Source: Acanthornis magna
Lineage: Eukaryota > Chordata > Aves > Passeriformes > Acanthizidae
Direction of reading: 5' to 3'
Assembly: GCA_036785705.1 (NCBI GenBank)
Contig: JAWUZG010000051.1
Span: 17,140,501 to 17,204,500 of the forward strand
DNA length: 64,000 nucleotides
Made by a program: the position numbers and the translations under genes
The notes under the pieces: model-generated
Databases searched by the model: none
Seen by the model: only the letters and a program-made list of their open reading frames with translations
Told to the model about the DNA's origin: nothing
Shown: in pieces, positions 51,616 to 64,000 of the stretch
How positions within the stretch are numbered: position 1 is the first letter of the stretch
Layout of the letters: every line of letters starts with the position of its first letter

Positions 51616-51810
51616 TATTATAGAATAATATGCGTGGAAAGGACCTCTGGAGGCCATCTAGTCCAGCACCCTGCTCAGATAAAAGATAGATTTAAAGCCT
51701 GGTAAGGGATATTCTCAGCTGAGTTTTGCAAACTATGCAGTTGGAGACCCCACAAACCCTGTAAGCATTTGTTTCAGTGCTTAACCTCTATTAGGAAGAA
51801 GAATTATTCC
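51616..51810 (-). mobile_element. Diverged CR1 LINE 3' end
   Basis: TATTATAGAATAATATGCGT, GGAAAGGACCTCTGGAGGCC, ATCTAGTCCAGCACCCTGCT, then a weaker GGAGACCCCACAAACCCTG and CAGTGCTTAACCTCTATTAG. The left 75 bp are clear; the remainder is eroded. Confidence 0.75.
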
Positions 51811-54800
51811 TGTAGACCCAGGAATATTGGAAACTGGAAATTTCATTGCTTATTTTGTGGCCTTTCAGTAAGAAAATTCTGGCTTTTACTCAGCAGACAG
51901 TCCCTGTTAAAAAGCTTGACAGTATGTTGTACCCTGGGTCAGATCCATAGAGGTATCACAGCACTATCTTTCATTTACGTATCTAAATTTCTTTTTAGCT
52001 TCTGCATTATAAGTAACAACTTTGCAAACCGTTGTGATCTTCATACTCCTTTTTGCTACTCAGTGTTATTTCTGCTGCAGCCTAAGTATGCCAACCACAC
52101 CTTTATCATACTGAAAACTAGCTTGTATCTTTGACTTTTGGAGGATTTGGACATCTAAGGTATAATCTAGTTCCCTGTATGACTGATCAGTCTCAGTTGT
52201 TCTGGACAGAGGTTTTATTCTAAATTCAGAACATGCGTCAGTGTTTTCACAGTATTTTTACTACCGCCATTACTTAGGGATATGATGCAGCAGTTGTAAT
52301 GCACTGTAAGCTATGCTTGTCTGTATAAAGGATAGTGAATTTCCTGCTGATAACAAATGGTCAGGTTTGTCTGTGGCAGGTTGATCTGGCATTTCAAACA
52401 GTCCATGTACAAAGTTCAGAGCAGCGCTCTACTTTGATGTGGCTGAACTAGGAGTAGCCTCCAAGCAAGCAATTTTAAGAATCCGTTCCCTCTCTCAATT
52501 TTCTTACAGAGTCTGTCTGACTAGCTTCAGTTTTAGAGTTTAGAGAGATTTGCATTTGCATTGAGCTCATAGTTATGTGCAACTTAAAACAGACTGAGCC
52601 TGATTTTCATCAAACAGGAAGTAGATTTGTAGCTGCTGAAAAATTGGCAATTTCATCCTGATTTTGAGACAACATAAAGCTTCCACTTAGCAAACATTCT
52701 TTTCTGGTCTTCAAAGGTCCTAGTTCCTGAAAGCATGTACCTAGTACAGGCATATAATATCCTCGTTCCCAAACACATCTGTCTGCAGTTGAATGTTGGA
52801 ACTCCTTGATTTCCTGCCATTTTGCATTCCCTGTGAACTTCCCATCCTCAGCATGGAAGGGTTTTCCCATGTGTAGAGGAGCTAACAAAGCCTTGTTTCC
52901 TGCAAGTATGTGCTGTTGATGCCTCAGCTCCCAGATTAGTTCTGAGCGATGCCTGGTCTTCTTCCTACGCTTTCATTGGTGATCATCCAGTGTGGTTAGT
53001 CGAGAGGCTACACGTTGCACACGTAACACAAACCAGGTGGCTTAATAAACCTAGAGGCAGGCAGAAAGCATGACAGCTGATATCCAGCTGGTTCAATTTT
53101 AGTGGATCATCAAATCAGTTGTCTTTCTACCTAATTTCTGGTTTTCAAGAAATGTACAGAAATATGAATGTGTTTGGTATTTCCACTCTTCTGTCTAATT
53201 AGACTGGCTTGGGCAAGCTCAAAAGTTAGTAATGGGAGGCAAAGGCAAGATACCGTAGAAGCTTCATTTCCTCAGAAAATCGGGTTAAAACTTCTCTGAT
53301 AATGGATTATATTCTTTGCTCTATCCAAAGATCACTTAAGCCTTGGACAAAGACTTCAAAACAATACAAGATAAAGGAGTCAAAGGAGGTTTTAACCTGC
53401 ATAATGACTGCCAAGAAGTTTTTGTGGAAGCCTAAATTTTGGCAGGAGGATATCAAATACCTCTTCTATTTGGCTATGCTTTTATATCTGCAGCAGGAAG
53501 AAGCTGTATTGTTGGAATTGCTATGGTGATTGCATATCAGTTGATAATCTCTTGCACACTAGAGGTCTTGATTATTAAATTCAGACCAATGAAAATGGTG
53601 TTAGGTATATTCTGTTCTAGTAGTTCTGACATAGAAAGCTATCTGGCTCAAAAAATAAGTAAAATTGACATTTAGATGTGATAAACCCTTTTGTTTAAAA
53701 GGAAGATGATGCCGAGCTTGAATCATTTTAAACTGTAATTCCATTCTTAATCAGTTTCTTAAGGAAAAGTTAAGCATTTCCCAGCAGAAGGTACAGTTAA
53801 CCTCTTCAATGTCATAGAAGTGCCATAAATAACTAAGAATTTGTCAAGAATAAAATACTGCCTCTTGAACAACAGTTTTGCAAGGATTGGAATTTTAACC
53901 TTCAGCCCGGTGTCTCCATAGTAATATCGAGAAAGAAGAATTGAAATTCAAGTTTATTTTTACTCCACATACCACAGCTTTTGTCACAAACCTCCTAAAA
54001 AATGAATTGTGCATATTTCACCATCTTGTCTCTCTGTAGACAGATGGATATATCTAAAAGGCTCAAATTTTCAAAAATAGCCCATGATTTTTGAATACCC
54101 AGTTCTCTTTTGTATTTTGGGTGCTGTACACCCAGACAGCTTTGTCAGCCCATGTTGGATTAGGTCCAGTTTTCAAAGAAGAACTTCAACCATATCCATT
54201 GATGCACATGGGCAACTCTATATACCTTGAAGTCACAGTGAGGTGTCACTGAGGTGCCTATATGTGTTTTAGAAACCTACTTCAAGATGTTGAGTTGTGG
54301 GATTTTGAGAAAGAATGAGGGTTATGGATCTTGTCTTTTGCAAGAATTTAAAGCTTTTAAAGAAACCAGTCCTCTATTAGTACAATTGATCACCTGCAAT
54401 GTACCAACCTTGTCCACAAAGAAAGAGGAAATAATAATAGGAAATATTTTCATAATTTCCTTTGATTTAAATGTCGAAATGGTACAGAACAGTAGGTCTT
54501 CAGTCCCAAAGCAATGATAGAAAAGATCCCTTCTCAGATCCTTCAGACCCTCTGCCTCTACCTTCAGTAGCAAATGGGAGATGGAAAAATAGAGGGCTGC
54601 ATGCTTAGCACAGTAAAGAGTGAATTCTGAAACGGCTGCTTCCATTCTTTCAGACTTCATCTGCATTAGCAGCAAGCCAATATTCTGGGATTGTGTGCAG
54701 CTGGCCAGAATCCGTGCATGGGTTCTGCAGAGTTTTTTAGATTCTTTACATTGATGTGAGGTTTGCCCCCAGCCCAGATGCTTTGCCTCTTCACGTGTTA

Positions 54801-57562
54801 TTCAAAAGATGAGTTGTTCCTCATGTAGGCTATATATATCTGCTAAGCTTGTAAATCATATCTAGGATTCTTTTCAGTTCTGGAAAGACGACAGAAAGTT
54901 GTCTTTCCTTGATAGCATTTGTCTTAAAAACATGTTTTCTCCTAAAGCAGTTAAACCATATCCCTAAAAGCATGGTTGTTTGTAGTTTACAGTCTCAGAG
55001 CTGTACACCTGAAGACTTTGTTGTTTCTGATACAAATAATATCTTTCATTGCAATTCTTTATTCTGCAGTTGTCCACTGTGTTTGTGTTTTCCCCAGATA
55101 TTTGTTGTCAGAGGGCATAAGTCACTGTTGACTGAAATTGTTCATGGAGTCTATGGCAAGTTATTGACAGAGGGATTTCCTGAGCCCCACTCACAAAATT
55201 ATTCTTATAACTGTGACCTTCTCGTGGAATTCCAGAGTTACGGTGCTTAACACAGAATTTTCAGCAGTCGGTCTTACAGATGCTGCAAAAAAAATACACC
55301 ATTTTAATTCGGAAGGTCTGTGTTGTGTTAGTATGCCTAAAACAGAAATGAAACAGCTGAGTTAAGGTCCCCGCGAGAGAGTGCTGCTGGCTGAGAAGAT
55401 CGCCACCCCTACTCAGTTTTCTGTTGCCCCTTCTGCATGAGGCTGTGATATCCCCAGCACAGGATGGACAGTGCATTACCTATTGGCATTCAGAGCCTAA
55501 TGTTGTCACACAAGCACCATCAACACATTTTACCACAGACTAGCCTTTTTTCCTGTGGAAAATGCTCTCTGTTGTACAGCAAACCACATTTAAAATTGTA
55601 GCTTGACAGCAACAGAAATGCTAGAACCCTCCTGGTTTCATTTACAAAAATTGATAAAACTTCTTTCCATTACATAGTTTTTGAGCAATTGCTTGTAATG
55701 TACTATCTTGTGTCTGGAGACCTTCTTACCTAAGACAGGAACAGAATTAAGCATAATGTGACTGTTTTACATATTTTTATTTTGTAATTTATATAAGCTT
55801 ACATGTTTTGCTTGTAAAATGATGAAGAAGGTAAGATTTAGGAGAAAAGTGTAAGACCTGGCAGACTTCATATTACATTAAAAAAAAATTTCAAACAGCT
55901 ACAGTTTAAGTCTTTGTAATCCAGCAGGCAAATACAGAAAGGACTATTGAGAAAGGTAACTGCAAAAATTTCATAGAGTTCATGCCAATGGAGAAAAAAG
56001 ATATAACCTCAAGTATGTAATTAAAACTAACAGGATTATATTTGAAAGAGTAGACTATTAAGAGCAACAGTTTGACAGAAAGAGTTATCAAGGTGTTACT
56101 GCTTGCAATGAATGGGCAATGAAGCAGTGTCTTAAGAGAAATTACTGCAGGTGGACATCTTTGAAACTAGACCAGACAGAAATACAAACACCAATTGGGA
56201 GCAAGTGTATTCTGTGTGGGAGGTGAACTAGGTGAGGTGATAAAGTAAAAAATGTAAGAAATAGAAAAGACTTAGAAATAAAGCACTTCTGTGTCTTTGG
56301 GGATGAAAAGTGCTACAGTGCTAAACCACTAGTACTTATTTTTTAACAGATGGACCAAAGAAATCATCAAAAGATGACACATGTAAATCTTCAAATGAAC
56401 AAGGGTAGAAAATGTGGGGGCTTTTTTCTTTCTTTTTTTTTTTTTTTAATTGAAACAAATTGAACTAGGCTAATTGATGCTATTCAGAGACAGTACAAGG
56501 GATTGATATCTCACAGTACCAAGCTATAGAAGAGAGCATGATCTTTATGAAAGTAGTGGGGAGAGTCTCAGCAACTCTGGTCCCCACTGGAAAACTAGTG
56601 AGTCTTTAAAAGTACAAGAGGATATTATATATTTTAAGTGGGATTGACCTTAATATATGAGGTTGTTGACCCATGATTTGCAGGTGTCTTAGTGCATAGG
56701 TGAAGCTGTAGCACATTGCTCCATATTTCTCAGTTTTCAGCATTTTGCTTCACGTTAAGGACAAAAGCTGTATATACACACGTGGGCCAGACCTCATATT
56801 TGAAAAACATTCTGTCTTCTGTCTTAGATCCTACAGGTATCAAATATGAGCCAAGGGGTTCTGAGCATTCTGTGTTTATTGGAATGTTGGTATTGGAGAT
56901 GCAATACACAACAAAAAATCAAGTGCTGGGGGCCATGAGGTGTTGGTAACACATAACTTCTGCATCTCCTTACAACAGGAAACTACATTAAGGGACCACA
57001 CATGCCACACAGCTCCCTACAGTGCTCTCTGGACATGCTGAGAGACTTTCAGATAGTGTCAGGGACTTTCAGATATTGTGAGCCTTCTCAGACCTAGCTC
57101 ATCAGTACAGATAGGTCCCTTACCTGGTAATTAAGAATCGATTGTGAATCCTGTCCTTGTTGGCAGCACCGTGTCTGGAATCCTTTGATTATAAGCCCTT
57201 CTTTGCAGGGGAACTATCTATTACAACCTGCCTCTCACAAAGCTGCTTGACAGAATAGGACACGAATGGAGAAAAAGTAGCTCTTTACTGCCTTGTGTCA
57301 ATGTTTGCAGTAACCCACTGCAGCCAACACCAATAATTTGCCATTATGCTGCACTAATTTAGGTATCTGCAGAGAAGCATTAAGGAAAAGTCCATTAAGA
57401 AAATTTTCCAAGACATCAAATAAATTAAAATCCAGGAACAGAAAGCAGCCTAAATTTCACTTATGATACACCAGGTGTCTTTGGACTTGTTCACTATGCT
57501 AGACATAGAGAGAAGTGTTTTCTTTAAGTGATGCCTCTTAATGATATTCCATGTTCTCCTAG
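51811..57562. other. Intron 1 sequence, nothing recognised apart from small repeats
   Basis: AT-rich. Contains a poly-T run near 56427-56449 and the tandem pair at 57041. It ends at the exon 2 polypyrimidine tract. Confidence 0.55.
57041..57082 (+). repeat. Two-copy 21-bp tandem repeat
   Basis: AGAGACTTTCAGATAGTGTC is followed by AGGGACTTTCAGATATTGTG. Confidence 0.75.
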
Positions 57563-60454
<2,892 letters not shown>

Positions 60455-62398
60455 TGAATTTGTTTGTGCATTTTGCCTGAGAATTTGGCTTCATGATTTA
60501 CCTCTTCTTACTTGTCTTGGTTTGAAATTCTTCTCTCCAAGCTCATCTATGGCTTGATTTATAGTGACTTCAGTGACTTCAGTGCAACTCTGTTGTATTC
60601 TATGACTTGCACTAGTATGCCTTTTCCAAACCGAGATGTAATGTCTTTTCATGTATGGAACCTTTGGTGATCTGGTGCATATCCACATTTCTTCTTGGTA
60701 AAAAAAAGGGTTAAAGAGACTCACTCCTACTCAGAGGGGTTAAGGGAGCTCTCTTGCTTCTTTAAACTTTCAAGGTCTGCAATTTTGTAGTCTTGGAAAC
60801 AAATTTCCTTAATACATTTTTCCCTGCATATTACAACTCAGCAAATCGTGCAAGAAAGCATGTGCATGTTTTCTGTGCCAACAATAACACTTTTCAGAGG
60901 CAGAAGGAAATTATTACCTTAAATACTTTGAACTTTAGGAGCATGAATGTGCTGTTCTCTGCAGAGAAGTCATTACGGAGAACATAGATTTGCTTACTAA
61001 GTATACTCAAACTTATTTGTACTGACTCTGAAATGACAAATGCAATTTCTTTTTGCTTTGGACTTCTGTTTGCCCTGAAGACACAATGCAACATAGAAAA
61101 GGGGAAATAGATCCTATTTCTCAGTGTACTTCTCTTCAACAAAATTGTTTACTAAAACTTAATTGGGTACATCTGTGCATCTGAAGACACTGATGTCACT
61201 AAGTACCCAAACTGTGTGTCTTTATTACTGGTAATGATACATGAAATGCCATTTCAATTCTCAGGCTTATATTTTCAAAATCCAGTGGTACTTCTAAGTA
61301 TCTCATCTGAGTATCGGTCTAGACCATGAAACTATAGATAGCTGAAATCAAAAGGTGCTGGAAGAAGTTTTGGAGTTTAAGCCTGAGACTGGCAGCTAGA
61401 ATGTATTTTCTTGTAAATCAAGTATTTATTAATACGATTTATTACCTCAAAGCCTCAGGGAGGATAAAGCCACAGCTTTCTGTGATGCAGAAATGCAGGT
61501 CTCATGCAAAGATGTTGCAGTGCTCTAGAAGGATAAGCATATACAAAACGATGATGCTGTGCTCCCACCTTCCTATCCTTCAGATCCCTGGCCATATGGT
61601 CTTCCTCCCTCCCTTGTGCTGGCACTGCTGCTTATCTGATTCTACACTGAGCCATCTCACTGGCAAAAAATTCACCAAGCAAAAGAAAAGTAAATACTTT
61701 TCCACGTGTTTGTTGTTGTTGCGGGGGGTTTTGTCGTTTGTTTTTTTTTTCCTTTGGACTGCTTTACAGTTCAGGCTTTACCTCAGGCCCTTATAAAGCT
61801 CAGTGACACACCAGTGCCAGCTCACCCATGGACTGTTCGGCACTGCAGCTGGTGGGTGTGCTATCCATGGAACTTAGCTCTCAGAGGAACTCCCTTAGGT
61901 GTGAAACTCTTCTGCTACAGCCGAAGAATTTCAACCTTCTTGTCAGATGAGCTGTCTCACTGTGAGCCCTGTACACAGCAAGCTGCAGAGTGGATTTATG
62001 TTGGACAAGCAGCTATTTCGGAGATCTAGCAGTGGCAATCTCATAGTCAAATTCCGACTTTATGGTCATATTGGCAAAGAGTGCCAAGTTTGAGTGTTCC
62101 ATTTAAACAGCAAACATTTGCCATGAGTTATTACACAGAGCTGCGATGTTCCAGTTTCTTCTCTAAGTTATATGTGATTTTTCAAATAGCATGATGTGGG
62201 AACTGTTGACAAATGCAGAGTGTTGGGTTCTCGATGACAGAGATCACTCTCCTCTTACTCACTCTTTCCCTCTTTGGGTTCAAATTCATCCTCTACTCTG
62301 TCTGGTTCTCCTTATCCCTTCTTATTCTCTATTGGAATTTATTCCTTGCCACTACCTAAGCCAACTGCTAGAATTACCTCTGGGTCTTCAAGAGATGT

Positions 62399-62632
62399 AA
62401 ATCATAGAATCATTAACTTAAAGCTGTATCAAGTTGCCCAAGGACATGTCCAGTCCAATTTGGGAAATCTCCAAGCATGGAGACTCTAAATCCTCTCTCA
62501 GCACCTATTCCAAGCCTACAATTAGCAGGAATTTCCCTTCCCACAGCTCATGATTACTGACTTTTGTCTTGTCCCTGTCCATTTCAGAAAAGAGTTTGGC
62601 TTTGCTTTCTTTGTAAGCCCTTGTGGGATGAG
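62399..62632 (-). mobile_element. Diverged CR1 LINE 3' end
   Basis: AAATCATAGAATCATTAACT, then GGGAAATCTCCAAGCATGGA, GACTCTAAATCCTCTCTCAG, CTTTTGTCTTGTCCCTGTCC and GAAAAGAGTTTGGCTTTGCT, in minus-strand CR1 order. Confidence 0.8.
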
Positions 62633-63234
62633 TTTTGATAGCTATTGGATGGGGGGGGGGGAGGGTCCTCTTCTATGACCTGAACAGAAGCAGCCACCTC
62701 GTTTACTCTTCTTTCTTTGGGTGGTCTGAGCCCTAACTCTTGTGGGAGGGTAACAATGAGTTACCCTCAGTTATGCAGTGATGTTCCTCTAACTGGGGAG
62801 CTGTTGTAAGAAATGTAGAGACAGGATTGGCACATAGCTGTCGGTGCTCGGGAGGGGTCAGTGAGGGACAGAAAAACACATAAAATATCCCTTGAAGCCT
62901 TGGTTCATCTGCTGCATTTAGTCATGCAAAATTCAGGACAATCACTGCAGCAGAACTGTCTGAGTCCTACGGTATTTTCAGACAAACAAGGCAGTGCAAG
63001 TAAGAAAGAGTTAAACAGACACAGAAAATGAAGGCTCATGTTAGATGTCAGCTGCCTTTTATACAAAGGTGGTGATGAGGACACAGCACAGTGGAAATCT
63101 GGGAATCTTGTGACTGTTTCAGGAAGAGACCACAGTAAAAGAGGAAACATTTACAGCAGTAGATTGAAGACTGAGAAGTAAAATGAAAGCAGAGGTGAAT
63201 ATAGAACACAGAACCAGATGCAGCTGCAGCAACT

Positions 63235-63518
63235 CAAGGGTCCATGGTGGGATCACTGCTGTTTAATATCTTCATTAATGACATAGAGAGTGGGACTGAG
63301 CAAACCCTCAGCAAGTTTGCAGATGACACAAAAGTGCATTGTGCAGCTGAGATACTTGTGGGAAGATATGCCACATGAGGAATCTTTTCAGGCTCGAGGA
63401 GTGCATCCATGTGAACCTCATCATTTTCAACATGGCCAGGAACAAGGTCATTCACTTGAATCAGGGCAATCCTTTGAAGGTCCCTTCAAGCCCAAACCAT
63501 TCTACGATTCTGTGATTA
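63235..63518 (+). mobile_element. CR1 LINE fragment with internal deletion
   Basis: The plus strand reads LLFNIFINDIESG then LSKFADDTKVHCAAE, the RT segment with the FADD catalytic motif. About 190 bp later it is already at the 3' terminus, GGTCCCTTCAAGCCCAAACC and ATTCTACGATTCTGTGATT. The normal several hundred bases between RT and terminus are missing. Confidence 0.9.
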
Positions 63519-64000
63519 GAAACTCAGGTACAGACTTATTTTATTGGAACATGCGGTTTTCATAAAATCCAAATGCTTTGCAAAATAGGACAGATTTGAG
63601 CAGATCACTGACTTGAAAGAAAACTGAGAAAAAAACCTGACAACACTGATTTTTCATCTATTTCTTTACCTAAAGAATTCAGTTTTCTTTTTTCTAAAAT
63701 GAGTTGCTTTTTAAAAGAAAATTCAACTACAGTATAGAGTCCAAGTCAAAATGTAGATGAACAGCTTTAGCCACCCTAAAGCAAGTTTATTTTCTGAAAT
63801 ATGTATTCCTTTATGAAACATTTAAATGTTGGGGGTTTTATTCTTTTGCTTCTTTGCAAATGAAGCAGATTTTTGGAAAATTGTTGTCATTCATGACAGA
63901 AAACTTTTTATTTCTTCGCACCTTTTTCTTTAGAAAGGTTGGAAAGCAAACTTCAAACACCTACATATGTGTGCTTTACTTAAAAACCATTCAAAATGGG

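Larger units (their letters stand above)
28294..57562 (+). other. PRMT8: PRMT8 intron 1
   Basis: A 29,269-bp phase-0 intron bounded by GTGAGT and TAG. A long first intron is usual for this gene. Its first ~600 bp belong to the CpG island; the remainder is AT-rich with CR1 relics, one solo LTR and several microsatellites, listed separately. I did not recognise any alternative first exon in it, although an alternative N-terminus is described for human PRMT8 (from memory). Confidence 0.93.

Noticed and set aside
28294..57562. Alternative first exon equivalent to the second human PRMT8 isoform
   Set aside because: Scanned for its expected N-terminal codons by eye and did not find it; it may be absent, diverged, or outside the window. 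A translated search would decide.
62080..62110. TTTGAGTGTTCC, resembling the start of the next PRMT8 exon (I-E-C-S)
   Set aside because: Continues as ATTTAAACAGC with a stop, and has no acceptor AG directly before it.

Overview
The window looks like bird nuclear DNA. It is AT-rich, gene-poor, and littered with CR1 LINE fragments whose 3' ends carry the avian ATTCTRTG-type tail. It also has at least four solo LTRs of a kind that begins TGTYRTGGTTT and is familiar to me from non-galliform birds; that species inference is from memory. No prokaryotic, phage, plasmid or CRISPR-type structure was seen.

One protein-coding gene can be supported: the first three coding exons, plus strand, of PRMT8, the membrane-anchored brain arginine methyltransferase. 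Coding exons lie at 28219-28293, 57563-57748 and 60275-60430. They splice in phase 0 to give residues 1-139: N-myristoylation signal, proline-rich linker, the YFxxY helix and SAM-binding motif I. The gene runs off the right edge; the exon beginning with the motif I acidic loop (I-E-C in the family) was not found before 64000.

Layout: 1-28218 is 5' flanking DNA, with three solo LTRs crowded into the first 6 kb, scattered CR1 remnants, microsatellites, and a likely promoter zone (about 26.7-28.2 kb) with a long polypurine tract. A CpG island covers exon 1 and the start of intron 1 (about 28240-28900). Intron 1 (28294-57562, 29.3 kb) holds CR1 fragments, one solo LTR, a 218-nt GGAA polypurine tract and a G-quadruplex-type repeat. 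Intron 2 is 2.5 kb and contains a CR1 reverse-transcriptase relic. Intron 3 continues past the window and contains two more CR1 pieces.

The most interesting signals are the translation-start architecture of PRMT8 (uORF, weak Met1 context, optimal Met16 context downstream), two pairs of local repeats whose members lie 0.9 and 2.1 kb apart, and the polypurine tracts. I found no convincing new biological system. All other long open frames appear to be chance or repeat-derived.
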